A DNA stretch of 64,000 nt from Kribbella capetownensis (GTDB taxonomy: Bacteria > Actinomycetota > Actinomycetes > Propionibacteriales > Kribbellaceae), in contig NZ_SJKD01000001.1 of the NCBI RefSeq assembly GCF_004331485.1, positions 930,001-994,000 on the forward strand. Reading direction: 5' to 3'. The translations under genes and the position numbers were made by a program. Position 1 is the first letter of the stretch. The number at the start of each line of letters is the position of its first letter. The notes under the pieces were generated by a model that saw only the letters and a list, made by a program, of their open reading frames with translations, did not search any database and was not told the DNA's origin. Below, piece by piece: positions 43,126 to 51,343 of the stretch.

Positions 43126-43841
43126 CCCGGCACCCGGGCCACGCCGAGCACCGTCTGCCCGAACGGGACCGGGACCACCGACTCCACCGCCCGCGTCACG
43201 GGTACGACGAACCGGTCGTAGATCGAGACCAAACGCGGATTCGGCTTGGTGCTGCCGCCACGGCGAACGGCTGCCCACCAGGCGATCCCGCCGAGCAGGT
43301 TCACCGGCTTCGCCAGCTCGACCCGGAGTCCGGCCCGCTCGAACGCGTCGCGCAGCGCGGCCGGGGTGTAGCGGCGGAAATGGCCGACCCGGCGGTCGAA
43401 TTCGCCGTACAACTGCTGGTAGCCGGGCACCCACAGCACGATCGTGCCGCCGGGGATCACCAGTCTGGACAGCGATTTGAGCGCCGCGGCGTCGTCCTCG
43501 ATGTGCTCGAGCACGTTGATGGCAACGATCGAGTCGACCGGCTTGCCCACCGACAGCTCGCCGCCCAGCGCGAGCTGCCGCGCCTCGACCTCCGGCCGGT
43601 CGGCGAACCGCTCCGCCAGCAGCTCGACCGCATCCGGATCCGCGTCGGTCAGCACCAACCGGTCCAGACCAGTGAACTGGGTAGCGAACTCACCCAGCCC
43701 GGCGCCCACCTCCAGGACCGTGCGTCCGCAGTGCGGCGCGATCAGGTCGTACTGGTAGCGGCGGTACCGCGGCTGGTCGGCTCCGCCCTGCTCGAGGTCG
43801 CGTCCGGTCGCGTCGCTGAAGGCTCCGGTATGTTCCCGCAT
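43122..43841 (-). CDS. Class I SAM-dependent methyltransferase
   Basis: 239 residues. The SAM-binding motif is VLEVGAGLGEFATQF, followed by LTDADPDAVELLAERF (motif II) and VDSIVAINVLEHIEDDAAAL (motif post-I/II of the UbiE/Methyltransf_12 type). LVIPGGTIVLWVPGY is motif III-like. It is coupled to GtrA and lies next to sugar-modifying genes, so the substrate may be a glycan or lipid carrier. The substrate itself cannot be told. Confidence 0.9.
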   Translation of the reverse strand: MREHTGAFSDATGRDLEQGGADQPRYRRYQYDLIAPHCGRTVLEVGAGLGEFATQFTGLDRLVLTDADPDAVELLAERFADRPEVEARQLALGGELSVGKPVDSIVAINVLEHIEDDAAALKSLSRLVIPGGTIVLWVPGYQQLYGEFDRRVGHFRRYTPAALRDAFERAGLRVELAKPVNLLGGIAWWAAVRRGGSTKPNPRLVSIYDRFVVPVTRAVESVVPVPFGQTVLGVARVPG

Positions 43842-44007
43842 CTTGGCAATTGTGCCCTCTCCCCGCGAGGCTGTGACGGCTGGGACGGATTGCCAGCAAA
43901 TTCTCAGCCGCCGAAGTGGAACTGATCACGTTAGGTTTGGTGCACGCCGGGATAGGAACAGGTACAACGGCAACTTTTCTCTCTCTACTGCGAAGGCGGA
44001 ACCCCTC

Positions 44008-45162
44008 GTGCGCGTACTGGTCCTCGGTGGTGATGGTTACCTTGGGTGGCCGACCGCGCTCCACCTGTCCGATCGTGGTCATGACATCGCTGTACTCGAC
44101 AACTTCGCCCGCCGGGGCTACGACAGCGAGCTGGGAGTGCAGAGCCTGGTGCCGATCCAGGATCTGGACGCCCGGGTCGCCGCCTGGGAGGAGGTGTCCG
44201 GGAAGCGGCTCACGTCGTACGCCGGGGACCTGCTCGACGCGGACTTCGTCTACCGGGTGCTGAGCGAGTTCGAGCCGGACGCGATCGTCCACTTCGCCGA
44301 GCAGCGGGCGGCGCCGTACTCCATGATCGACCGGGCACACGCGGTCTACACCCAGCACAACAACGTGGTCGGCACGCTGAACCTGATGTACGCCATCGCC
44401 GAGACGAACCCGGACATCCACCTGGTCAAGCTCGGCACGATGGGCGAGTACGGAACGCCGAACATCGACATCGAGGAAGGCTGGCTGGAGGTCGAGCACA
44501 ACGGGCGCAAGGACCGGATGCTCTACCCGAAGAAGCCCGGCTCGTTCTACCACCTCAGCAAGGTGCACGACTCGCACAACCTCGAGTTCGGCTGCCGGAT
44601 CTGGGGTCTGCGCGTCACCGACCTGAACCAGGGTGTCGTCTACGGGCAGCAAACCGACCAGACCGTGCAGGACGCGCGGCTGGCGACGCGGTTCGACTAC
44701 GACGCCGTGTTCGGCACCGTGCTCAACCGGTTCGTCATCCAGGCGGTGCTCGGCGAGCCGCTGACCGTCTACGGCACCGGCGGCCAGACCCGTGGTCTGC
44801 TGGACATCCGGGACACGGTCGAGTGCATCCGGCTCGCGGTCGAGAACCCCGCGGACGCCGGCGAGTTCCGGGTCTTCAACCAGATGACCGAGAGCTACTC
44901 GATCGCCCAGATCGCGGAGAAGGTCGCGGAGTGCTTCCCCGGCCCGGTCCAGGTCGAGCACCTGGAGAACCCGCGGGTCGAGCTGGCCGAGCACTACTAC
45001 AACGTCAAGCACACCGGTCTGGTCGGCCTCGGCCTGCAGCCGCACCTACTGTCGGAGACGCTGATCGAGTCGATGTTCGACATCGTCTCCGCCAACAAGG
45101 ACCGCGTCGACCCGGCCGCACTACTCCCGACCGTCCGCTGGCGCGGCCACCTGAAGTCCTAG
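44008..45162 (+). CDS. UDP-sulfoquinovose synthase (SQD1/SqdB-like)
   Basis: 384 residues, extended SDR. The enzyme makes UDP-sulfoquinovose from UDP-glucose and sulfite. The sequence is strongly like plant SQD1: VLVLGGDGYLGWPTALHL, HFAEQRAAPYSMIDR, LGTMGEYGTPNIDIEEG with catalytic Thr, SSFYHLSKVHDSHN-like FYHLSKVHDSHNLEFGC, and TDLNQGVVYGQQTDQT, then GQTRGLLDIRDTVECI. Start: GTG after GAAGGCGG. Known uses are sulfolipid in phototrophs and sulfosugar on archaeal glycans; here the neighbours are glycosyltransferases, so a sulfonated glycoconjugate is plausible. I see no SqdX-like gene in the window. Confidence 0.9.
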   Translation: MRVLVLGGDGYLGWPTALHLSDRGHDIAVLDNFARRGYDSELGVQSLVPIQDLDARVAAWEEVSGKRLTSYAGDLLDADFVYRVLSEFEPDAIVHFAEQRAAPYSMIDRAHAVYTQHNNVVGTLNLMYAIAETNPDIHLVKLGTMGEYGTPNIDIEEGWLEVEHNGRKDRMLYPKKPGSFYHLSKVHDSHNLEFGCRIWGLRVTDLNQGVVYGQQTDQTVQDARLATRFDYDAVFGTVLNRFVIQAVLGEPLTVYGTGGQTRGLLDIRDTVECIRLAVENPADAGEFRVFNQMTESYSIAQIAEKVAECFPGPVQVEHLENPRVELAEHYYNVKHTGLVGLGLQPHLLSETLIESMFDIVSANKDRVDPAALLPTVRWRGHLKS

Positions 45163-45181
45163 TGCCGACTCAGGGCACTAG
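45159..45181. terminator. Palindromic hairpin containing both stop codons
   Basis: CTAGTGCC (45159-45166) and GGCACTAG (45174-45181) form a perfect eight-bp stem with a seven-base loop. The TAG of the sulfoquinovose synthase (45160-45162) and the TAG of the convergent VOC gene (45178-45180, other strand) lie in opposite arms. Confidence 0.6.
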
Positions 45182-45546
45182 ACGAAGAAGCAGAAGATGT
45201 GGCCGACCGGGTCGGCGTACACGCGCACGTTGGGCTGCGGCTGAAACTCCATCAGCCGCGCCCCGGCGTCGATCGCGCGCCGGTGCGCCGTCTCCAGGTC
45301 GTCCACTTTGAAGTCCAGGTGCAGCTGCATCTGCTGCTGCTCGCGAGAGCTCGGCCAGGTCGGCGGCCGGTACGTCGGCTCGCCCTGGAACGACAGCTTC
45401 GTCACGCCTTGCGGGCCGATCGCAGTCGCCCAGCCCTCCTCGTCGTCGCCGAGCTCCCAGCCGAGCAGCCGGCAGTAGAACCGGGCCAGCTCCTGCGGGT
45501 CCGGGGCGTCGAGCACTACACCCATCAACGGAATCTTCTCGTTCAT
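45178..45546 (-). CDS. VOC/glyoxalase-family protein
   Basis: 122 residues. The order GVVLDAPDPQELARFYCRLLGWEL, the following LHLDFKVDDLETAHRRAIDAGA and VYADPVGHIFCFF fits single-domain VOC proteins with two beta-alpha-beta-beta-beta repeats. Metal-binding residues would be His/Glu in LHLDF and the GHIF strand. I chose the ATG at 45546, which sits 31 residues into a longer frame. Function could be glyoxalase-like or a resistance/binding protein; it cannot be told. Confidence 0.87.
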   Translation of the reverse strand: MNEKIPLMGVVLDAPDPQELARFYCRLLGWELGDDEEGWATAIGPQGVTKLSFQGEPTYRPPTWPSSREQQQMQLHLDFKVDDLETAHRRAIDAGARLMEFQPQPNVRVYADPVGHIFCFFV

Positions 45547-45556
45547 CCTCCGCAGG

Positions 45557-46279
45557 TTAGGCGCGCCCACCGACAAGCAGCGTCGGGATCGCCGCCAGGA
45601 AGCGGTCCCGGGTCCCTCGATCAGCCTGTTCGGCAAGCCACGTGTCGGCGTCGTCCTGCGTGATCAGCGCCTCCTTCACCGCCGCGGCCGCCGCCATCTC
45701 CAGCTGAGGCGCCATCACCGAGTGATCCGTCACGACCTCGGTCCGTACGACGACCTCGACGTCCTGGAAACCGGCGTCGAGAAGCAGATCGCGGAGGCTG
45801 CGGGCCGCCCGCGGAGCCACCGAGCGTGACTCGAGGCCGAGCAGTACGACGTCGGTCAGGTCCTGGTCGGCGCTGTCGATCAGCAGGAAGCCGTAGTCCT
45901 GCCCGCCGAGCACGACCCGCCCGCCCTGCCGGACCACCCGTCGCGCCTCGGCCACGGTCGGGACCGGGTCCTCGAGCAGATGGACCAGCCGTACCGCCCG
46001 ATAGCCGTCCACCGACTCGTTCTCCAGCGGCAGGTCGTCGGACCGTGCCACGTGAAACATCGCACCGGGCACGCGGATCCGGGCAGCGTCGATCGCCTCG
46101 GGGTCCGCGTCCACGCCGGTCACCTTGAGGCCCTTCTTGGCCAACTCGCCGACCGCGTGGCCGGTGCCGCAACCCACATCGACGCAGGTCGCGCCCCGCT
46201 TCAGGCCCAGCAGCCGGTACGACTCCGCCCGGAGCTCCGCTGCTCCGGCCCGTTCCTCGATCCGCTCCAGAAAGCTCAT
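45557..46279 (-). CDS. Class I SAM-dependent methyltransferase
   Basis: 240 residues from the ATG at 46279, preceded by GTGAGG; a GTG at 46306 would add nine residues. Motif I is CVDVGCGTGHAVGEL, motif II VTGVDADPEAIDAAR, and YRAVRLVHLLEDPVPTVAEA with VVRQGGRVVLGGQDYGF follow as expected for the Methyltransf_11 type. The C-terminal half is helical. Eleven bases separate it from the VOC gene on the same strand, so they may be cotranscribed. The substrate is unknown. Confidence 0.87.
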   Translation of the reverse strand: MSFLERIEERAGAAELRAESYRLLGLKRGATCVDVGCGTGHAVGELAKKGLKVTGVDADPEAIDAARIRVPGAMFHVARSDDLPLENESVDGYRAVRLVHLLEDPVPTVAEARRVVRQGGRVVLGGQDYGFLLIDSADQDLTDVVLLGLESRSVAPRAARSLRDLLLDAGFQDVEVVVRTEVVTDHSVMAPQLEMAAAAAVKEALITQDDADTWLAEQADRGTRDRFLAAIPTLLVGGRA

Positions 46280-46409
46280 GACCTCACGCTGCAACTTCAG
46301 GTCCACCTGAAGTCAAGCTTGGGGGGAGGCTGTCACACATCCGGAGCGATCTGCGTCAGGCTGGGTGGCGGGACCGTCCCGTCGAGCTCGCAGCAGAAGG
46401 AGCAGGGTC

Positions 46410-46775
46410 GTGAAGTTCGCGAAGACCATCGTGTACGTCGAGGACGCCAAGGCGTCGATCGAGTTCTTCGAGCGTGCGTTCGGTTGGAAGGGGACCTACT
46501 GGGACCAGGGGGCGGGCGAGGTGGACGCCGGCGACACCAAGATCGTCTTCGCCACCTATGCGGTCGGCCAGAGCCACCTGGCCGAGGTTGGCGCGCCCGG
46601 CGCGGTCGGCTTCGAGCTCGCGCTCACCAGTGAGGACGTCGAGGGCGACTTCCAGCGAGCCGTCGACGCCGGCGCGGAGCCGCTGAAGGCACCGGAGAAG
46701 ACGCCGTGGGGGCAGGTCTCGTCGTACCTGCGCTGCCCCGACGGCACCGTCGTCGACCTGGCCTCGCCGGCCTGA
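46410..46775 (+). CDS. VOC/glyoxalase-family protein
   Basis: 121 residues. VKFAKTIVYVEDAKASIEFFERAFGW opens the first beta-alpha unit, and the second runs through FELALTSEDVEGDFQRAVDAGAEPL to LRCPDGTVVDLAS. This is the PhnB/bleomycin-resistance-like VOC pattern. The GTG at 46410 follows AGAAGGAGC. It is divergent from the methyltransferase gene and converges on the racemase-like gene. The ligand is unknown. Confidence 0.87.
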   Translation: MKFAKTIVYVEDAKASIEFFERAFGWKGTYWDQGAGEVDAGDTKIVFATYAVGQSHLAEVGAPGAVGFELALTSEDVEGDFQRAVDAGAEPLKAPEKTPWGQVSSYLRCPDGTVVDLASPA

Positions 46776-46785
46776 GAGACGCGGA

Positions 46786-47787
46786 CTAATCCATCGACAC
46801 CTTGTCGAAGCTCGTGGTGGTGAAGCGGACGTCGACACCGACCGTGTCGCCGACCGCGGGGGGCGCCACCGACGAGGGCAGGAAGAGCATGCTGGCCTGC
46901 ATGTGCGGCGGCTCGGCGAACCAGCGCTGCTTGCCCTCGATGGTGAACGGCGACAGCGCCATGCCGGCCGCGTCCAGGCTGCCCTTCGCCATCGCGATCG
47001 CCCGCTGACGGACACTGGCCGCCGCGGTGGGAGCCTCCAGGCCGACACCGTGCGCGGTCCCGCCCGACACCACCAGGATGTGGCCGTCGCCGCTCACCCG
47101 CCGCTGCCGGTAGCCGACGCGTTCGCCCCGGCGGACCGAGTGCACGTCCAGTACGGTCGCCCGCACGGTCAGCGCACCCCGGTCACCCAGCCAGAGGGCG
47201 GTGCCCATCCGCAGCTTCACATTCTCGCCGATGTCGGCGAGCTTCTGCGCCGGCACGTGCGACACCCACAGCGTCCCGCGCCGGACCGCCTCGGCCGCCT
47301 TGCCCAGCTCCTGCGCTTCCCTGAGGTTGGCCGACGTACCGCCGGCACCCATCGGGAAGTGCAGCGACCAGCCCTCGAACCGGATCCGGTCGAGCGCGTT
47401 CAGCAGCATCGTGTGCCGCAGTTCGCGGGCGCCGATGCCGTGCCGGCGCATCGACGTCTGTACTTCGATCAGCACCCGGCTGCCGGCCGGGATCGACACC
47501 AGGTCGGCCAGCCGGCTGACGGTGTGGATCACGTTCTTGCTCTGCGGCACCTCGTGGAACGGGCGCCACGGCGACAGGACGACGATGTCCTCCCGCGGGT
47601 CCGCCGGCACCTCGAAGTAGGTACCGACCGCGACCGTCCGGGCTCCGAGGGCGCGCGACTCCGCGATCAGCCGGGGGTTGCCGAATCCGTACCCGTTGCC
47701 CTTGGCGACCGGGACGATGTCGGGGTTCCACGTGGAACGCAGGTGTTCGCGCCATCGATCGGAATCGACGTGCAGGACTAGGGGCAT
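46786..47787 (-). CDS. Alanine racemase-like PLP enzyme
   Basis: 333 residues. The PLP lysine lies in IVPVAKGNGYGFGNP, the counterpart of the VVKADAYGHG motif, and the later QTSMRRHGIGARELR matches the DTGMxRxG region. GERVGYRQRR may hold the partner Tyr. It is shorter and more divergent than standard Alr (about 370). It sits four bases downstream of the FemABX-like gene, so the two are cotranscribed, and a role in cell-wall amino-acid supply is likely. Whether it acts on alanine or another residue is not known. Confidence 0.82.
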   Translation of the reverse strand: MPLVLHVDSDRWREHLRSTWNPDIVPVAKGNGYGFGNPRLIAESRALGARTVAVGTYFEVPADPREDIVVLSPWRPFHEVPQSKNVIHTVSRLADLVSIPAGSRVLIEVQTSMRRHGIGARELRHTMLLNALDRIRFEGWSLHFPMGAGGTSANLREAQELGKAAEAVRRGTLWVSHVPAQKLADIGENVKLRMGTALWLGDRGALTVRATVLDVHSVRRGERVGYRQRRVSGDGHILVVSGGTAHGVGLEAPTAAASVRQRAIAMAKGSLDAAGMALSPFTIEGKQRWFAEPPHMQASMLFLPSSVAPPAVGDTVGVDVRFTTTSFDKVSMD

Positions 47788-47791
47788 GGTG

Positions 47792-48922
47792 TCAACGCCG
47801 TCTCATGTAGAGGTCGAATGCGGTGTAGAGCGCCTTGTTCAACGGCAGATCCCACTCACCGACGTACTCGACGGCCTCGCCGCCGGTGCCGACCTTGAAC
47901 TGGATCAGCCCGACGTGCGGGTCGTTCGGGTCCAAGGTGTCGGTGATGCCCCGTAGGTCGTACACGGACGCGCCCGCGGCGAGTGCGTCCGCCATCATGC
48001 GCCACTGGATCGCGTTCGATCCGCGGACGTCGCGTTTGGCGGTCGAGCTGGCCCCGTAGGAGTACCAGGAGTGACCGCCGACCCGGACCCAGATCGTCGA
48101 CGCGACCAGGTCGCCCTGATGGTAGGCGTTGTAGATCCGGAAGTCGCAGCAGCCGGCCGGCTGGTTCGCCATCGCGTCCAGCATCTTGACGAAGTACGGC
48201 AGCGGCCGCGGGGTGAAGTGGTCCCGCTCGGCCGTCTCGACGTACAGCGCGTGGAAGGCCTTCAGGTCCTCCGGACCGCCCTGCGTCACCTCGACGCCGG
48301 CCTTCTCCGCCTTCTTGATGTTGCGTCGCCAGAGCTGGTTCATGCCCTTCAGCAGGTCTTCCTGGGTGCGGCCGGCCAGCGGTACCTGGAACACGTACTG
48401 CGGTTGGCCGGCGGCGAATCCCTCACCGGCCTTGGGCGCCTTCCAGCCCAGCGCCCGCAGTTGCGCGGCCACCGTCGCGCCGGACGGCTCGATCACATCC
48501 GCTCGTACGTCGCCGAGCTTCGGCTGCTGGCCACTGGCGATCGCATCCTTGATCGTCTTCGCGCCCCACCGCCGGGTCGCCACCGGCGGACCCATCCGTA
48601 CGCCGAACGCCCCGTGCTCCTGCAGATGCGCTGCCAGCGGACGCAGGTACCGGCCAAGATCGACCGCATCCCAGTCGATCACCGGACCCTCAGGCAGATA
48701 GGCCAGGTAGCGCTTCACCTTCGGCATCTGCCGGTACAGCACCAGTCCGGCGCCGACCAGCTCCGCCGGATTGGCCGGGTCGTACCACCCGAGTGACTCC
48801 GCCTTCCACTCACTCTTCACCGCCGCCCACCCAGGGGTCTGCAGGAAGCTCGCCGACGGTCGCGCAGCGACGTACGCCCCGTGCTCGTCGGCCGAGATGG
48901 TCCGGATGCTCAAGTCACTCAC
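47792..48922 (-). CDS. FemABX-family peptidyltransferase
   Basis: 376 residues. It has the FemX/FemAB pattern of two GNAT-like domains: FLQTPGWAAVKSEW, then RYLAYLPEGPVIDW, and the second-domain sequence starting LKGMNQLWRRNIKKAEKAGVEV, with HSWYSYGASSTAKRD and ALAAGASVYDLRGI. Such enzymes add an amino acid from aminoacyl-tRNA to the peptidoglycan precursor to form a cross-bridge. In actinobacteria with LL-diaminopimelate walls this would be glycine. The GTG at 48922 is the family-like start. It is coupled to the racemase-like gene. Confidence 0.9.
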   Translation of the reverse strand: MSDLSIRTISADEHGAYVAARPSASFLQTPGWAAVKSEWKAESLGWYDPANPAELVGAGLVLYRQMPKVKRYLAYLPEGPVIDWDAVDLGRYLRPLAAHLQEHGAFGVRMGPPVATRRWGAKTIKDAIASGQQPKLGDVRADVIEPSGATVAAQLRALGWKAPKAGEGFAAGQPQYVFQVPLAGRTQEDLLKGMNQLWRRNIKKAEKAGVEVTQGGPEDLKAFHALYVETAERDHFTPRPLPYFVKMLDAMANQPAGCCDFRIYNAYHQGDLVASTIWVRVGGHSWYSYGASSTAKRDVRGSNAIQWRMMADALAAGASVYDLRGITDTLDPNDPHVGLIQFKVGTGGEAVEYVGEWDLPLNKALYTAFDLYMRRR

Positions 48923-48984
48923 GGTCGGTCAGGTTACCGGCCCGACGCCTCAGACCGTAGCCGAGCCGGTCACCTGATCAAACC

Positions 48985-49905
48985 TCAGCTGTTGAGCAGG
49001 TCGATCGATAGATCCCACAGCCGGGCGGCGGATTCCGGATCGAGCGCGTACGCCGCGACACCGGTGCTCTCGCCCGGCATGTTGGGTAGAGCCTCGTTGT
49101 TGTCCTCGAAGTACCGGCCGGTCACGCCCTGTACGAGTGGCGACGCGGCCAGCAGCACCGAGGTCGCCGCGCCCTGCTCGACGGTCTTCCAGCCGTACTC
49201 CGCCTCCCACTGCGTCAGCAGGTCCGGCGCGATGTGCCGCTGCAGCGCGGTCCGGATTCCGCCCGGCATCAGCGAGTTGGCGACGATGCCGTCACTCGCC
49301 CAGCGCTTGGACGCCTCGACGGCGAACAGCACGTTCGCCGTCTTCGACTGCCCGTACGACAACCACGGCTCGTACGGCCGGTGCTCGAAGTGGAGGTCGT
49401 CGAGGTGGACGTCCGAGCGACGGTGGGCGCTGGAGCTGACCGCGACGATGCGTGCGTCACCGGCCGCCGCGAGGGCGTCGTGCAGACCGAGCGCGAGGCC
49501 GAAGTGACCGAGGTGGTTGGTGGCGAACTGGTGCTCCCAGCCTTCGGGAGTGCGGTTGAGCGGCTCGGCCATCACACCGGCGTTGTTCACCAGGATGTGG
49601 AGTGGGCCGTCCCAGTTGGCCGCGAAGGCCTTGACCGACTCGCGGTCGGCGAGCTCGATCGGCGCGACGAAGACGTGGTTGTTGCCGGTCGATTCGATGA
49701 TGCCGGCCGCGGTGCGTTCACCGGCGGCGGTGTTGCGAACGGCGAGAGTGACCTCGGCGCCGGCCGAGGCCAGGGCGCGGGCGGTCTCGACGCCGATACC
49801 CGACGCGCCGCCGGTGACGACCCCGCGGCGACCGGTCAGGTCGACGCCGGCGATCACCTCGGCGGCGGTGGAGTCATGGCCGAAGGGGGTGGTGATTCTG
49901 CTCAT
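48985..49905 (-). CDS. SDR-family oxidoreductase (retinol dehydrogenase-like)
   Basis: 306 residues. Motifs: VVTGGASGIGVETARALASAG, LHILVNNAGVM, a catalytic Ser in IVAVSSSAHRRSD, and YGQSKTANVLFAVE with the YxxxK pair. The early block and NHLGHFGLALGL are typical of the retinol-dehydrogenase/WW-domain oxidoreductase-like SDRs, often involved in aldehyde or steroid-like substrates. It is divergent from the TetR gene, with two palindromes in between, so it is a likely target of that repressor. Confidence 0.9.
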   Translation of the reverse strand: MSRITTPFGHDSTAAEVIAGVDLTGRRGVVTGGASGIGVETARALASAGAEVTLAVRNTAAGERTAAGIIESTGNNHVFVAPIELADRESVKAFAANWDGPLHILVNNAGVMAEPLNRTPEGWEHQFATNHLGHFGLALGLHDALAAAGDARIVAVSSSAHRRSDVHLDDLHFEHRPYEPWLSYGQSKTANVLFAVEASKRWASDGIVANSLMPGGIRTALQRHIAPDLLTQWEAEYGWKTVEQGAATSVLLAASPLVQGVTGRYFEDNNEALPNMPGESTGVAAYALDPESAARLWDLSIDLLNS

Positions 49906-49938
49906 CAGGTCTGTTCCTGTTCTGCGAGCTACGCTTTA

Positions 49939-49988
49939 ACCGGAGGAACCTCCGGTAAATCCAGTTAACTGGAGGAGCCTCCGATTAA
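49939..49988. promoter_or_regulatory. Two palindromic operators in the SDR/TetR divergent gap
   Basis: ACCGGAGG-AA-CCTCCGGT (49939-49956) is a perfect palindrome. TTAACTGGAGG-AG-CCTCCGATTAA (49965-49988) is a near-perfect one with two mismatched pairs. The GGAGG-N2-CCTCC core is shared, and the centres are 29 bases apart, close to three helical turns. They sit between the divergent starts (49905 and 50026), as expected for a TetR repressor that controls itself and its neighbour. Confidence 0.7.
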
Positions 49989-50025
49989 CAAGTCCGCTAA
50001 GTTCTGGGGTCTGAGGGGAGGGGAC

Positions 50026-50586
50026 ATGACCGTGCGTCCGCTGCGTGCCGACGCCCAGCGCAATCGCGACCAGATCCTGGCCGCCGCCGCGCGGGCGTTC
50101 TCGACCTGCGGCCTCGAAGCCACGCTGGACGGCATCGCGAAGGACGCCGGCGTCGGCATCGGCACGCTGTACCGGCACTTCCCGACCCGCGAGCTGCTGA
50201 TCGAGGCGGCGTACCGGAACGAGCTGGCGGCTATCTGTGCCGCGGCTCCCGAACTGCTCGACTCGACGCCACCGGCCGAGGCCCTCCGCGCCTGGATGGA
50301 TCGCTACATCGACTACATGACTCGCAAGCTCGGGATGGCCGAGGCCCTCCGCGCCGTCATCGCTTCCGGCGCCAACCCGTACGCCCAGAGCCTCGAGCTG
50401 CTCGTCGGCGCCATCAAGCCGCTCCTCGAAGCCGGTGCTGCAGCCGGCGAACTGCGGTCGGACGTCTCCGCCGAGGACGTCCTGGTCAGCATCAGTGGCG
50501 TCGCCCTGGCCACCGGCAAGAACCGGGACCAGGCGGACCGTGCGCTCAACCTGCTCATGGACGGCCTCCGCTACCGGTCTGCCTAG
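50026..50586 (+). CDS. TetR-family transcriptional regulator
   Basis: 186 residues. The TetR_N helix-turn-helix lies at about 12-57 (RNRDQILAAAARAFSTCG, then TLDGIAKDAGVGIGTLYRHF and PTRELLIEAAYRNE). The C-terminal domain is of the type often found beside an SDR (LRAVIASGANPYAQSLELL). Start: ATG after GGGGAGGGG. It is divergent from an SDR and followed by another SDR, and the two palindromes upstream are the likely binding sites. Confidence 0.93.
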   Translation: MTVRPLRADAQRNRDQILAAAARAFSTCGLEATLDGIAKDAGVGIGTLYRHFPTRELLIEAAYRNELAAICAAAPELLDSTPPAEALRAWMDRYIDYMTRKLGMAEALRAVIASGANPYAQSLELLVGAIKPLLEAGAAAGELRSDVSAEDVLVSISGVALATGKNRDQADRALNLLMDGLRYRSA

Positions 50587-50589
50587 GCT

Positions 50590-51312
50590 GTGCAGGTGCA
50601 GAAGGTCGCGTTGGTGACGGGGTCGGCGTCGGGGATCGGAGCGGCGACGGCTCGGCGATTGGCGAAGGACGGGATGGTCGTGGCCATCCACTCGCGGAGC
50701 AGCCGCGAGGCCGGAGTCGCGTTGGCCGCGGAACTGGGTGGGTCGTATCACCAGGCCGATCTCGAGGACGACGCCGCGGCCAGTGGGCTGGTGCCGAGTG
50801 TGATGGCTGAGCACGGACGGCTCGACGTACTGGTGAACAACGCGGGGATCAGTTGGCCGGTACCGCATGCGGAGCTGGACGGGTTGTCCGCGGCTGCCTG
50901 GCGGCGGCTGCTCGACGTCAACCTGATCGCGCCATGGTTGTTGTGTACGGCGGCTCTCCCGGCGCTGCGCGAATCGGGTGGCTGCGTCGTCAACGTGACG
51001 AGCCACGCGGGCGTGCGGCCGAAGGGAAGCTCGATCGCGTACGCCGCCAGCAAGGCCGCGCTGAACCACGTGACCAAACTGCTGGCGGCCGCGCTCGGGC
51101 CCGATGTACGGGTGAACGCGGTCGCGCCCGGACTCGTGGACACACCACTCACCGCGTCGTGGACAGAGGCGCAGGAGCTGTGGAAAACCTCGAGCCCGAT
51201 GCGCCGCGCAGCCGAGCCCTCGGACGTCGCGGACCTGATCTCGTCACTCGTCCACAACACCTACATCACCGGCGAAGTCGTCCTCTTGGACGGCGGTCTG
51301 AACCTGCGCTGA
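50590..51312 (+). CDS. SDR-family oxidoreductase
   Basis: 240 residues, classical SDR: VTGSASGIGAATARRL, DVLVNNAGISWPV, catalytic Ser in VVNVTSHAGVRP, YAASKAALNHV, and the C-terminal GEVVLLDGGLNLR typical of FabG-like enzymes. The frame opens at GTG 50590, but a -10-like TAGGCT at 50584-50589 suggests that a leaderless transcript could begin at the GTG at 50596, giving two residues less. It follows TetR by four bases and may also be read through from it. The substrate is unknown. Confidence 0.89.
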   Translation: MQVQKVALVTGSASGIGAATARRLAKDGMVVAIHSRSSREAGVALAAELGGSYHQADLEDDAAASGLVPSVMAEHGRLDVLVNNAGISWPVPHAELDGLSAAAWRRLLDVNLIAPWLLCTAALPALRESGGCVVNVTSHAGVRPKGSSIAYAASKAALNHVTKLLAAALGPDVRVNAVAPGLVDTPLTASWTEAQELWKTSSPMRRAAEPSDVADLISSLVHNTYITGEVVLLDGGLNLR

Positions 51313-51343
51313 TTCTGTCGGCGGGGCCTCCTACGATCGCGGG

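Noticed and set aside
43690..45045. Minus-strand open frame of 451 codons
   Set aside because: Opposite the sulfoquinovose synthase, which matches its family along its whole length.
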